Part shown: piece by piece, positions 46,321 to 56,900 of the stretch
Layout: every line of letters begins with the position of its first letter
Position numbering within the stretch: the first letter of the stretch is position 1
Assembly: GCA_019695185.1 (NCBI GenBank)
Contig: JAIBAN010000014.1
Location: forward strand, 43,351 to 107,350
Length of the DNA: 64,000 nt
DNA from: Blastocatellia bacterium
Lineage (GTDB): Bacteria; Acidobacteriota; Blastocatellia; Chloracidobacteriales; Chloracidobacteriaceae
Direction of reading: 5' to 3'
Position numbers and translations under genes: made by a program
Notes under the pieces: model-generated
Seen by the model: the letters and a program-made list of their open reading frames with translations, nothing else
Told to the model about the DNA's origin: nothing
The model's database searches: none

Positions 46321-48788
46321 TTGATTTTGAAGTTACCTTCACTTTGATCTCTGCCCACATTTCCAGCCGCGTCCTTGGCCGTGACTTGAATTCTTCCTTT
46401 CTTGGTTGCCATAGCCGAAGTGGGAGTAAAATCAAAGGACTGTGCTGCTCCACTGAGGCCGGTGGCAATCACTGTCGGGAAAGTGGCTCCGCCATCAACC
46501 GAAAGATTGATGTCATGGGTAAGGACTCCGGTATTGTCCGTGGAGGTCCAGCGAATTGTGAAAACCTTGCCGGATTTCAACGCATCCCCGCCATTGGGGG
46601 ACGAAAGGCTCACAACCGGTGGCACCGTGTCTTTCGGTGGCCCTCCCATTGCTTTGACATTCAACTGAATCGAGGTCGAAGTCACTCCGCCATCCCCATC
46701 ATCTGCAGTCAGGGTAATTTTATGGGTTCCAGCCCGCAAATTCATGATGCTGATGGTGTTGCCCTCACCAAGCGGTCCATCCAGGTCGGAACTCCATTTG
46801 AGGGATGCCCCCTCCAAACTTCCCTCGTCAGTATCATACGCAGTTGCCGAAAAGGTCACGGTTGAGCCCTGCACCACCGTCACAGCGTTGGCGGGAGCGG
46901 TGATTGTCAGTTCAGGCATCCGGTTGGGAACGTTAAAGGGCGCATCCACGGTGTCGTTGGCTGTGTTGATTCCGTCAGTCACCCACACGCGGAACATCCC
47001 GTTTTTTCCACCGGGCAGATTTTCCGTGTCAATTTCAGAGCTGTTGCCTTTGACGTTCTGGTCCACCATTTCCCAGGTTTTCCCACCGTCAGGACTGTAT
47101 TGGACATTGAAAAACAGGTTGTCGCCGTCGACATCCTCCGCCGTCCATTCCACTTTGACGGTTTCTCCAGAGAGGTCCTCACCGCCATTGGGAGAAGTGA
47201 TTTTAACGGTTGGTATTGCCGAGCCGGCCTTGACGGTTTGAAAAACGGTGCCATCGGGGCCAACGATGTTGACTTCCACGGTTCCGGCCACAAAGGGCAC
47301 CAGTTCACTTACTTCCAACACTTCTTCACTGTCGTCAGGGATGGAATCGAGGGTGGCGTTGCCTTCGTCTTCAACCACATTTGGTGTGAATTTGTAGCTC
47401 GCCAGTTCCGCGCCTCCGGCATCTTTGAGCACGATGCGATAGTCGCCCTCGGTCCGAGGCTCGACATCCAAGGCATTTGGCAAAACAAAAAACGGGTCAA
47501 ACTCGGCGGCTTTGGTTTTGGGGTTGATTTGTCCGAAAATCAACAGCCGGTCCTGCGGGTTTTGTTTGGCCTGGAGCATGAATTGCTCGGGCGACTGAAC
47601 CGAGGGCAGGAGGTTGTTTTGAATGGCATCCATGATTCCGTGATAGGTAAACCGGCTCACCCATTGCTTGGAACAATAGGCCATATTGTCGGTCCAGTCC
47701 GGGCCATATACCTGAAAGGTCACCAAATCCAGCCCGTAAATTGTACTTGCACCGCTCGTGGTGGGGCTGATGCTCCCACTGGCATTGGGAAAGGCGCGGC
47801 CTCCGGCAGCCCCGCAAAATTCGGCATGAAACCGGCCCATTGTGTGGGCAACTTCATGTGCGCCGTACCAGTCGCCATAGCTTCCATCGGTATCCCAATT
47901 TCCCAGCAGTCCGGTATTGTTGCGGGGCACTCCGGTTGGTCCGGAAGAGGCAATGCCGGGTAAACCGTCGGCGCGTCCGCGCATAAACCCGCCCAGGTCG
48001 CTGACCATGCCGTAATATCTGGTGTTGACCCCAAAAGTCTGGCCGTTTTGCAAATCCCAGACCCGCTTGGAACGCAACCATTCGTTGACATCACCGGCAT
48101 CCGGCAGACCGTCTCCGATAAAATCACGTCGCACCGTGTAGCGCAGCCCGCTGATGGGCCAGGCTTTGAGCAGCCATTGCGCCATCAGTTGGAAGTCCAC
48201 ATCGCGGGCATAACGAACCGTTCCGTTATCGTCCCGATAGCCGACGTTGTACATAATCAGGTTAAAGGTCGGGACGTTCTCAAACCGGAGATTGCTCAGT
48301 GAAATGGAGTTGTTGTCATAATTGGTTTCTCTCGGACTCGGCTCCGGGCGAACCCCCTCAATCACCGGATTGACAATCGCCCGCAGGGAAATCGTGCCGG
48401 TGCGATAGCCATCCGGGATTTCAAACACAAACGATTGACTGAGAACCCCCCGGTTGGGGTTTGCGACCACCGTAATTTCTCCATCGGCGTTAATCGGATT
48501 GACGAGGACACTTCCATTGGGGCCGGTGATTTGCAGAACCGCCGTGGTCCGGGCGGTTCCATCGTCGGTGGCAACATAAAAACGAACGATGGTCCGTTTG
48601 TTGGCAACCAACCGGACACTGTTGTTGAGGTCTTGAACTCCCTGGGTAACTTCCAGAACCAGGGCTGAAATATCAACATCAGTCTGGGCATGGGCAGTGG
48701 TAACGAGCGGGTTGGGAGAACGTGAGGATAAAAAGGAGCTAAGATACAGCACGAGCAAAAGCGAACAGATGGTCAGAACGCGCAACAT
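46317..48788 (-). CDS. Exported metzincin-like zinc metalloprotease with Ig-like domains
   Basis: 823 aa from the ATG at 48788 (AAAGGA upstream). Signal peptide to about 36. An N-terminal beta domain precedes a catalytic region with HEVAHTMGRFH at about 311-321, the full HExxHxxGxxH zinc motif, and a possible Met-turn (DNMAYCSKQW) about 60 residues later. The C-terminal 400 aa contain several Ig/fibronectin-like modules with SPNGGEDLSGETVKVEWTA and VVSLSSPNGGDALKSGK-type units. Probably a secreted protease whose accessory domains bind substrate or the surface. The stop codon lies inside an array. Confidence 0.82.
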   Translation of the reverse strand: MLRVLTICSLLLVLYLSSFLSSRSPNPLVTTAHAQTDVDISALVLEVTQGVQDLNNSVRLVANKRTIVRFYVATDDGTARTTAVLQITGPNGSVLVNPINADGEITVVANPNRGVLSQSFVFEIPDGYRTGTISLRAIVNPVIEGVRPEPSPRETNYDNNSISLSNLRFENVPTFNLIMYNVGYRDDNGTVRYARDVDFQLMAQWLLKAWPISGLRYTVRRDFIGDGLPDAGDVNEWLRSKRVWDLQNGQTFGVNTRYYGMVSDLGGFMRGRADGLPGIASSGPTGVPRNNTGLLGNWDTDGSYGDWYGAHEVAHTMGRFHAEFCGAAGGRAFPNASGSISPTTSGASTIYGLDLVTFQVYGPDWTDNMAYCSKQWVSRFTYHGIMDAIQNNLLPSVQSPEQFMLQAKQNPQDRLLIFGQINPKTKAAEFDPFFVLPNALDVEPRTEGDYRIVLKDAGGAELASYKFTPNVVEDEGNATLDSIPDDSEEVLEVSELVPFVAGTVEVNIVGPDGTVFQTVKAGSAIPTVKITSPNGGEDLSGETVKVEWTAEDVDGDNLFFNVQYSPDGGKTWEMVDQNVKGNSSEIDTENLPGGKNGMFRVWVTDGINTANDTVDAPFNVPNRMPELTITAPANAVTVVQGSTVTFSATAYDTDEGSLEGASLKWSSDLDGPLGEGNTISIMNLRAGTHKITLTADDGDGGVTSTSIQLNVKAMGGPPKDTVPPVVSLSSPNGGDALKSGKVFTIRWTSTDNTGVLTHDINLSVDGGATFPTVIATGLSGAAQSFDFTPTSAMATKKGRIQVTAKDAAGNVGRDQSEGNFKIK

Positions 48789-48921
48789 AGTCAAAATCCT
48801 TTTGTCGGTTGAATCGCAGGAAAGTAAATAGGGGGTCCGGTACGGGACTCTTGCAGACTCAATGGCAGGAAATGAAATCCATGTCGTGCGAAAAGTGAAG
48901 CGGTGGCAATGCAGCAGGCAG

Positions 48922-49419
48922 TTATTTGGTGACTTTGGTTAATTTCCAATACTGACCGGTATAATTACCGGTCCTGCCCATAAAAGGTTTGTTTTCGCCA
49001 TCGGAAAAAGTGTCCAGGGAACGCCCGGCACCCATCAGCGAGCAGGAAAGGCGAATGTATCCATCTTTTTCAGGGGTGATTTTCCAAAGCTGGGTGGCAT
49101 AATCACCGGTCTTTCCCATGAATGCTTCATTTTGATTGCCACTCCGAACTTCAAGTGACCTGGCCGGCCCCAAAACCTCGTTGGTCAGGTGGAAATATCC
49201 GTTGCCCGCCGGAACAAATTTCCAAAGCTGCCGGGCTTCGGTTCCGGCTTTTCCCATTGTGGGTTCCCCTTCGGCAGTCACCGCCAATGCCCGCTCATCC
49301 CCCAAAAAGGAATTGGTCAGCCGATAGGAAGCATTTGGGTCAGGTCCTTGAGGACAACTTGCCAGTAAAATACCACCCCAACACCAGATTCCCACAATCA
49401 ACAGGCCCCACCATTTCAT
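48922..49419 (-). CDS. Ricin-type beta-trefoil lipoprotein
   Basis: 165 aa from the ATG at 49419; the frame to 49533 is rejected. The N-terminus MKWWGLLIVGIWCWGGILLASC has a good lipobox (LASC). Three repeats of about 45 aa (for example YRLTNSFLGDERALAV, FHLTNEVLGPARSLEV, IRLSCSLMGAGRSLDT, each ending QLWK or QYWK) form a beta-trefoil of ricin-B-like type. Such lectins often bind carbohydrate. Probably outer-membrane anchored. It lies between the protease and the GlcG-type gene on the same strand. Confidence 0.8.
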   Translation of the reverse strand: MKWWGLLIVGIWCWGGILLASCPQGPDPNASYRLTNSFLGDERALAVTAEGEPTMGKAGTEARQLWKFVPAGNGYFHLTNEVLGPARSLEVRSGNQNEAFMGKTGDYATQLWKITPEKDGYIRLSCSLMGAGRSLDTFSDGENKPFMGRTGNYTGQYWKLTKVTK

Positions 49420-49479
49420 TCTCAACCTCGCTTTTTTAGTCCTCAGATGATGGGCAGGTTTTTGGCAACTCATCTGTAA

Positions 49480-49516
49480 AAAACGCCGTAACCCAATCCC
49501 TTGGGCTACGGCGTTG
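49480..49516 (-). terminator. Terminator after the GlcG-type gene
   Basis: AACGCCGTAACCCAA (49481-49495) pairs with TTGGGCTACGGCGTT (49501-49515), with one mismatch. On the minus strand it is followed by TTTTTT. Confidence 0.85.
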
Positions 49517-49538
49517 AAAATCAGAGGTACCATCCAAA

Positions 49539-51296
49539 TTAAGGAAGTTCCGGATGACGCGGGAATTTGACCCAGGGCAATCGTACATTGCCCCGCACCC
49601 GCATCTGGTCACAACGCATATTTTCGGGAGCCTCAAAACCGGCGGAACCATTCGTCCCAACGAAATCGTCCTGGTCAATCCCGTCGCCGCTGATGCCAAT
49701 GGCCCCTACCAGTTTGGTGCCTTTATACAGTGGCACTGCACCAGCAAAGATTTGAAATCCATTGCGAATATTGGCCGGCAGCAAATCCCGGTTGGGCGGT
49801 GGAAAACGGTTGTTCAAAATGTCGCGCAAGGTCGGCACGAGCAGGTCCAATTGCAATCCAACGTTAAACGGAGACCAACTGGAGATACCTGGCGAAAATG
49901 GTCCCGGCGGGGAATCGTTAATACCATCCGGCAGGAATGGACGATGCAAGAACCCAAAACCACGGGCACTGAAAGCAACCGTCCCATCCAGCATGACACC
50001 GTCTTTGGCGGCGGCATCCACATAATTGCCAAGGCCAATGCGACGCAAAATCGTGCCGCAATCAGCACGGCTCATAAAGGCTGCGGAGCGGGCTTTCTGG
50101 GCCGAAACATCCACCCCGAAAATCGGAGCATCAGGCGTGGCCCTGAGTCCCAGAATTTCGCCATCGGCACCACAGACCGTGATATTGACTTCGGCAAAAC
50201 TGCCCAACGGTTGCCGGATGGCTCCACGGGCCCGGTAAGCGGCTGCAATGCCCTGAGACAAAATTGTTTCCACCTCGTCGCGGGTCAAATCCTTGTTACC
50301 CTTGATAGGAAACCGTTCGTTGACATCCGAAATGGGACCAACAAAATTGTTGCCAATCAGGATGCGGACCGGCATGCCGCGCAACTCACCGCATTTGAAG
50401 CGGCTGCCGGCTCCCAGGAAGGGGATTCCCCCGATAATCTTGTCGGGGAAAGCCTGCAATTCCGTTTTCAGGAACTGGCTGTCCCGAAGTGGCACCAGAT
50501 TGGTGACGGGAGCCGCATCCGGGGCATTGGAATAAGGCAATCGAATGCCATCCACGTAAATATTGTCGGCCCGAATCAGTTTCGGAGGCTCGAACCCCTG
50601 TGAACCGGCAGCCGCAATCAACTCCTCAATGGACTGGTCAGCGTCAATCGGGTTCGGGTCAAAGCTGTAGCCATCGCCGATTTCCACTCCAATTCCACCA
50701 CAGGGGAATCCATTTTTATACAGCGGCAACCCGCCAGGGTCAGCAGAAAGACCCAGCGGCAGATTTCCATTCACGTTGGAGATGAAGACCAAACTGGAAA
50801 ACTGCACCCCAAAAAGCGGCCCGCCAGGCGAAAACCGGACACCGGGCGGAATGTTTTCCTGGATGATGAACCCGGCCGTGCGGGGCGTGAAGGCGTTTCC
50901 AGTGGTGCCGAAGAATGAACAGGTTCCGGCTTTGGAAACGGCGGCAAATTCAGCCCGGATGGCTTCGTTTTTGAGTGGCCCGGAGGGGAAGGCGGTAAAC
51001 CGGTTGGCTCCTTTCATCCGATAGACGGCCAACACGTTCCCTTCACGGTCGGTCACAGCAATCGTCGCCCTCGTGTTCATCCGGGTGGCATAAGTCACGG
51101 CCTGCTGGACGACTTTAATCACCTCGTCACGGGTCAATGCCACCGACGTGGGGTTGGGGCAAACCTTGATATTGTTTCCAATGGTCTGTGGAACCGGTGG
51201 TTTGCCACCCGCATTCGAGCCGAGCGGGATGGTGACCATTGTCATCAAAAACATGACCAAAAACGTCAGGCTGTAAATCCGTCGTGGTTTCTTCAT
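49539..51296 (-). CDS. Exported protein with two GlcG/HbpS-like domains
   Basis: 585 aa from the ATG at 51296. Signal peptide to about 30 (LTFLVMFLMTMVTIPLG). Two GlcG/HbpS (DUF336) domains: the first has LTRDEVIKVVQQAVTYA, RATIAVTDREGNVLAVYRM and PGGLPLYKNGFPCGGIGVE; the second has LTRDEVETILSQGIAAA, VNITVCGADGEILGL and AGAVPLYKGTKLVGAIGISGDG. Each domain is expanded by insertions. HbpS binds heme, and other family members are uncharacterised. A periplasmic or secreted location is likely. Divergent from the cytochrome cluster, so a link with heme biology is conceivable. Confidence 0.85.
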   Translation of the reverse strand: MKKPRRIYSLTFLVMFLMTMVTIPLGSNAGGKPPVPQTIGNNIKVCPNPTSVALTRDEVIKVVQQAVTYATRMNTRATIAVTDREGNVLAVYRMKGANRFTAFPSGPLKNEAIRAEFAAVSKAGTCSFFGTTGNAFTPRTAGFIIQENIPPGVRFSPGGPLFGVQFSSLVFISNVNGNLPLGLSADPGGLPLYKNGFPCGGIGVEIGDGYSFDPNPIDADQSIEELIAAAGSQGFEPPKLIRADNIYVDGIRLPYSNAPDAAPVTNLVPLRDSQFLKTELQAFPDKIIGGIPFLGAGSRFKCGELRGMPVRILIGNNFVGPISDVNERFPIKGNKDLTRDEVETILSQGIAAAYRARGAIRQPLGSFAEVNITVCGADGEILGLRATPDAPIFGVDVSAQKARSAAFMSRADCGTILRRIGLGNYVDAAAKDGVMLDGTVAFSARGFGFLHRPFLPDGINDSPPGPFSPGISSWSPFNVGLQLDLLVPTLRDILNNRFPPPNRDLLPANIRNGFQIFAGAVPLYKGTKLVGAIGISGDGIDQDDFVGTNGSAGFEAPENMRCDQMRVRGNVRLPWVKFPRHPELP

Positions 51297-51645
51297 AAGG
51301 AGTCGCCTCTCGGAAAAACCCGCCGCCATGCCAAAAACCAAACCATCGGGTTTGGAAAGCCGGGCAGTGTCAAAGAAGGAATGGAAAAAATTTCGGTTTT
51401 CGAGCGGTTACGGAGTGTTTCTGTTTGGTAGAGCTGAGTCTTGAAGTAAGGACCGGAGTCGGCCCACCGTAGAGATGCCGCCAACCATACCAAACTTTTT
51501 TCGAGGTGGCAAAAGAAATGTTTGTCCAGTCAAGGGTTTCCTCAAATTGTTGGAAAAAAACTGGAGAGCCACAGGGAGCGGAAAAGAAAATTATAAGAAA
51601 ATTGAATTTTTCCTTGTTTCGGCGACAGAAATCCAAAAGTCAAAA

Positions 51646-51675
51646 TTGACTTTCCGGAAAAACACTCGGTATTAT
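51646..51675 (+). promoter_or_regulatory. Strong sigma70-like promoter for the cytochrome cluster
   Basis: TTGACT (51646-51651), 18 nt, TATTAT (51670-51675), about 260 nt before the barrel start codon. Both boxes match consensus at five of six positions. Confidence 0.6.
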
Positions 51676-51785
51676 GCGCCAAGCTACAAACAGTTCTTCC
51701 ACCGCAATCATTTCGATTCATTCTCAAATTTCGGCACGTACTTTTCTCAACCATCTTTCCAACTGCTCGGCGTTCGATTTCTGAG

Positions 51786-51891
51786 GCAACCGTGAGCAGC
51801 CGGCGAAAAGCGGCCGTTGCATCAGATACAGCTTGAAATTTTTTAGCTTGTTTCCGTCAGAACGGATGTATTGGTGTTCCAATACAGACGG
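51786..51891 (+). promoter_or_regulatory. Structured 5' leader of the cytochrome cluster
   Basis: Two helical elements. At 51786-51820, GCAAC/GTTGC encloses GCCG/CGGC. At 51854-51891, CCGTC/GACGG encloses a perfect hairpin GTATTGG-TGTT-CCAATAC. It could be an RNA switch or a protein-binding leader. I do not see the conserved cores of the c-di-GMP (GEMM) riboswitch. Confidence 0.4.
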
Positions 51892-51934
51892 CTCCGGCGT
51901 TGTTCATTACCTCACACGGGGGAGCAAACTTCCT

Positions 51935-53821
51935 ATGAAACGTAGTCCATCTCGTCAACTGTGGTTTCTGTTCTGCACCCTTTTCATGCTTTTTCTGACC
52001 ATTCCAGTCGGGGCACAAAACGTGACCAGCCTCACACAGGCACCTGAATCCACCGGAGAACCCAATGCTGGAGCACCGGCGGATGGTGAGCAGGGGAAAG
52101 TTGATACCCGCAGCCCACAAGGCTACAAAGTCCCCGGTGCCGCAGGCAAATCGAGCGTCAAGCCCCAAAGCAATCCCCCCGAAGGTTCGCCCACCCCGGT
52201 TGAGGACCGTTGGCGCATTGGGTATCCGGAATGGAACCGTACCGTACGTGGCCATATCCTGAATCCATATCGACAAAATGTTTTGAAAGGTGATTATCCG
52301 ATTATCGGCCAAAACACCTTTTTGGTCCTGACGGGTGAAAGCGTGACGGCCACGATTGGCCGCCGGGTGCCGGTGCCGAGCGATGTGAGCAGCGCCCGTC
52401 CCAATTCCGAAGAGTTCTTCGGTCGGGGCGAGATGTTCATCATGCAGCAGAATTTCATCCTCTCCACCACCTTGTTCCACGGCGACACAGCCTATCGCCC
52501 GGTCGACTGGCAGATCAAATTCACTCCCGTGTTTAACGTCAACTACGTGATTGCCCGTGAAAACGGCATTATCAACCGGGACGTGCGGCGGGGCACAACC
52601 CGCCTGGACGGGCGCAAAATCTCCCTCCAGGATGCCTTTGTTGAAGTCCGGCTGGGTGACACGACCAAAGTCTTTCCTTTTTTGCGGGGCAAGGACAGTC
52701 GTGGCGGGCACAGTCCGTTTTTTGATTCAACGGCGTTGCGGGTGGGGATCCAACAATTTAACAGCGACTTCCGGGGTTTGATCTTTTTGGACAACAACCT
52801 GGGTGCCCGCCTCTTTGGCAACTACAACAACAACAAGTGGCAGTACAACCTGGCCTATTTCAACATGTTGGAAAAGGACACCAACAGCGGGTTGAACACC
52901 TTTGACTGGCGGCATCAACGGGTTTACATCGCCAATTTGTACCGGCAGGATTTCATCAAACCGGGCTACACGACGCAAATCAGCCTGCATTACAACGACG
53001 ACCAGCCTTCCATTAAGTATGACAACAACCGGTTCATCGTGCGTCCGGCTCAGGTCGGCATTGTGGCCCCGCACAGCGTCAAGGCCGGTTACATCGGCTG
53101 GACTGGTGACGGACATTTCCGCCGCTTCAATATCAACCACGCCTTCTATCAGGCGTTTGGTCGGGACAGCCTGAACCCGATTTCGCAAAAGGGCGAACAT
53201 ATCAACGCCCAATTGGCCGCCTTGGAACTTTCCATGGACCGTGATTGGCAACGGTTCCGGACCTCGGTGTTTTTCACGTCAGGTGATGGAAATCTCCGCG
53301 ACGGCAAGGCCGGCGGGTTCGACTCGATTTTGGACAAGCAGTTTTTTGCCGGCGGCGACAACAGTTTCTGGAACAGTCAGGAAATCCGCCTGACCCAGAC
53401 CGGGGTGGCCATCACCACGCAGGACAGTCTGATTCCCTCGCTCCGCAGCAGCAAAACCCAAGGCCAGGCCAACTTTGTCAACCCTGGGATTCTGGTCATC
53501 AACGGAGCCTATGACGCCGACCTGACACCCAAACTCAAGCTCAATGTGAATTTTAACTATCTGCGGTTCCACCGCACTGCCGTGCTGCAAGACCTGCTCT
53601 TCCAGCCGCGCATCCGCCACAATATCGGGTTTGATTACGGAGCCGGTGTGATTTATCGCCCGTTGCTCAGTGAAAACGTCATTGTGCGGTCCGGTTTCTC
53701 GATCTTTTCACCACTTTCCGGATTTACTGACATCTACACTTCAAATTGCAAAGGCGTGAATTGCGGACAGGGACGGCAAACGCTGTTTGCACTGTATTCA
53801 AAGCTCATATTCACCTTTTAA
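51935..53821 (+). CDS. Outer-membrane beta-barrel protein of the cytochrome cluster
   Basis: 628 aa from the ATG at 51935 (GGGGGAG upstream). Signal peptide to about 29 (TLFMLFLTIPVGAQ). A Pro/Gly/Ser-rich leader runs to about 90, then a long alternation of amphipathic strands (IKFTPVFNVNYVIARENG, WQYNLAYFNMLEKDT, YTTQISLHYNDDQ). It ends LYSKLIFTF, a terminal Phe as in outer-membrane barrels. No heme motifs. Followed 106 bp later by the decaheme gene. By analogy with porin-cytochrome conduits it may hold a cytochrome in the outer membrane, but I cannot assign it to a named porin family. Confidence 0.8.
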   Translation: MKRSPSRQLWFLFCTLFMLFLTIPVGAQNVTSLTQAPESTGEPNAGAPADGEQGKVDTRSPQGYKVPGAAGKSSVKPQSNPPEGSPTPVEDRWRIGYPEWNRTVRGHILNPYRQNVLKGDYPIIGQNTFLVLTGESVTATIGRRVPVPSDVSSARPNSEEFFGRGEMFIMQQNFILSTTLFHGDTAYRPVDWQIKFTPVFNVNYVIARENGIINRDVRRGTTRLDGRKISLQDAFVEVRLGDTTKVFPFLRGKDSRGGHSPFFDSTALRVGIQQFNSDFRGLIFLDNNLGARLFGNYNNNKWQYNLAYFNMLEKDTNSGLNTFDWRHQRVYIANLYRQDFIKPGYTTQISLHYNDDQPSIKYDNNRFIVRPAQVGIVAPHSVKAGYIGWTGDGHFRRFNINHAFYQAFGRDSLNPISQKGEHINAQLAALELSMDRDWQRFRTSVFFTSGDGNLRDGKAGGFDSILDKQFFAGGDNSFWNSQEIRLTQTGVAITTQDSLIPSLRSSKTQGQANFVNPGILVINGAYDADLTPKLKLNVNFNYLRFHRTAVLQDLLFQPRIRHNIGFDYGAGVIYRPLLSENVIVRSGFSIFSPLSGFTDIYTSNCKGVNCGQGRQTLFALYSKLIFTF

Positions 53822-53927
53822 GCCGACGACCACATGAGGTTCGCCACACCACAGCCACCATGAATTCGTGAGGCAGCAGTCGGTGGGGAAATCCGGTCGA
53901 ACGTTTTGACACGAAAGGGAAGACGAC

Positions 53928-56900
53928 ATGCGTTCAAATGGGAAACTTGCATGGATCAAGTTATTGTGCTGCGTTTGCGTCATTGGAGCAGCGGTTTGCA
54001 CCATCAGTTTCAAATATCGGAGCCTTGGCGCAAACGTCACCGCTGACACAACGGCAGATGCAGTTGACAGTGGCGACAAAAACGCAGCTCCACCGGCCAA
54101 ATCATCCAGCTCCAAAGGCGGAGAGAAGTACGCTCAGGATGCAGACGATTCCGGATGTAAAAGCTGTCACACTGGGGTTGAACCCTCTCACGTTGACGCA
54201 AAGGGCAAAGAGTCACCGGTGATTTCCTGCGTCTATTGCCACGGCGGAAACGGGGTGGTCAAGCTGCCGGATGGAGCAGCTAAGGACTCGTTCGCCTATG
54301 ACAAGGCCAAAAACGAAGCCCACGTGCTGCCCAAATACCCTGAAGCCTGGAAAAACAAAAAAACCGGGAAACTCAGTTCAGCCAATCCGGTTCAGTCCGC
54401 GACTCTGTTGAACAAGGAAGACCCCAAATTCATCCGGTTTGTCAATCCTGGCGATTTTCGTGTGTCGGATATCACCTGCGGCGAGTGCCACGAAGACGAG
54501 GTGAAATTTGCCCGCACCAGCATGATGGCCCACGGAGGATTCCTGTGGGGCGCGGCCCTCTATAACAACGGGGCATGGCGGGTCAAAAATACCCAATGGG
54601 GGGAAGCCTATAACATTGATGGGGCACCGGTCCGGCTGGAAACCAAGCCGGCTCCGACGGCGGAAGAAACCAAATACAAAGGTGTGGTTCCCTTCCTCAA
54701 CCCGCTGGTTCGTTGGGAAGTCTCACAACCCGGCAACATTCTGCGCGTGTTTGAGCGCGGCGGCGAACCGGTTCCGGAAGTCGGCAACCCACTTCCGGAA
54801 GAACGCCCTGGCTTGCCCAGCAACAAACTCAGTATTCGCGGTTATGGAACCCTGCTGCGGACCGACCCGGTATTTCTGGGCCTCCAGAAAACCCGTTTGC
54901 TCGACCCGTTGCTCTATTTCCTTGGGACCAACGAACAACAGGGCGATTACCGTTCCAGCGGCTGTACGGCCTGCCACATGCCCTATGCCAATGACAAATT
55001 CAAGGTCCATTCAGCGCAATATGCGCAATATGGCCATGATGGCAAGTCCTTCTCGGCTGACCCGACCATTCCCAAAGATGAACCGGGCCACCCCATCAAG
55101 CATAATCTGACCAACGCCATCCCAACCAGCCAATGCATGGTCTGTCACATGCACCCCGGCACCAACATGGTGACACCATACACAGGCTATATGTGGTGGG
55201 ATAACGAAACCGACGGCGAACACATGTATCCGGAAAAATCCTTCAAACTGAGCGAGGAGGAGAAGGAAAACATCCGGCGGCGCAATCCCGAAGGTTCGGC
55301 CATGAAAGGCAAGTGGGGGGTGGACCCGCAATTCCTCAACACCCTCGCAGACGATGTCAATCCCAAACTGAAACATACCCAGTTTGCCGACTACCATGGC
55401 CACGGCTGGGTGTTCCGCGCCATCTTCAAACAGGATCATAAAGGGAATCTGCTCGACCAGGATGGCAACATCGTCAAAGACGTCAACGGCGAAGTGCTTC
55501 AGAAAGCCACGGCTCCCTATAGTCCGGAAGAAGAAAAGGCCGGAAAACTGATGCGTCCGGGAGTGCCGGTTCACCTCAAGGACATCCACCTTGAACGGGG
55601 TATGCATTGTGTGGACTGCCACTTTACGCAGGACGCCCACGGCAACGGCAAACTCTATGGCGAACCCCGTGCAGCAGTTGAAATCAGTTGCCAGGATTGC
55701 CACGGCTCGATTTACCAGCGGGCGCTGGCTGCCGGGAAAGATACGGTGACCACCAGCTTTGCAGGCGGCAACAAACTGTCGAAGTACAAAGTCTGGGTTA
55801 AAGGCAAGAGCAAGAAACAGCCCATTTTGGAAGTCGTCAACGGCAAGGTGATTCAGCACTCGGCGTTGGATCCGGAAAAATCGTGGGAAATCGTCCAAAC
55901 CATGGATACGATTGACCCGACCAGTACGCATTACAATGAGAAATCCCGGCTGGCCAAGACCATGCACAAAGACGGAAAAACCTGGGGTGTCCCGCCGAAG
56001 GATTCAACCGAGCTGGCCCACCAGGATAACCGCATGACCTGTTATGCCTGTCACTCGTCGTGGATTACCAGTTGTTTTGGGTGCCATCTGCCGATGATTG
56101 CCAACCAGAACCGGGTGATGGCCCATAATGAAGGGAAACCTCAAACCCGAAACTGGACACAATATAACTTCCAGGTGTTGCGTGACGACGTGTACATGCT
56201 CGGGGTTGGGGGCACAGCAACAGGTGCGAAAGAATCAGGCCGCGAATCCGGCGGGCTGATTGCTCCGGTCCGTTCGTCCAGCGCTGTGATCGTAAGTTCA
56301 CAAAATGCGTTGCGGCAACAGATTTACAGCCAGCAACAGACCATTTCCTCGGAAGGCTACTCGGGCCAGGCGATGAACACCCATGTGCCGCATACCGTGC
56401 GGGGCAAGGGTGAAACCAAGCAATGTACCGATTGCCATCTCTCGAAGAACGGTGACAACAACGCCCAGATTGCCCAACTGCTCCTCTTGGGTACCAACTT
56501 CGTCAATTTCATGGGCCGCTATATCTATGTCGCCAATGGCGAACATGGATTTGAAGCGGTGGCGGCCACTGAACGGGATGAGCCACAAGCAGTGATTGGC
56601 AGCCACCTCCACAAGCTGGCCTATCCGGAAAAATACCAGCAGCACCTCAATAACAAACGGATTTTGAAAGAATCCTATGAACACCATGGCAACGTCCTGA
56701 GCCTCCAAATGCGCGGCGAGTACCTCTATGCCGCCGAAGGCGAAGAAGGCGTGGTGGTCTATGACATCGCCAACATTGACAACAAGGACTTCTCCGAACG
56801 GATGACCACGGCTCCAGTGTCACCACTCGGTCAGAAGTTCTATGTCAAGACGAAATACGCGACCGCAATCTGCTCACCCACCACCCTTGGTGTTGACCCG

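Larger units (their letters stand above)
51297..51934. other. 638-bp divergent region upstream of the cytochrome cluster
   Basis: Holds a sigma70-like promoter and a structured leader (described separately) for the plus-strand cluster. The left 340 bp are AT-rich and contain no gene I can support; they should hold the promoter of the minus-strand GlcG-type gene. Confidence 0.5.

Noticed and set aside
51676..51934. c-di-GMP (GEMM) riboswitch before the cytochrome cluster
   Set aside because: The conserved core words of GEMM-I are not seen; only generic hairpins are.
55011..55967. 318-aa minus-strand reading frame inside the decaheme gene
   Set aside because: Shadow frame; the plus strand carries heme motifs through the same interval.
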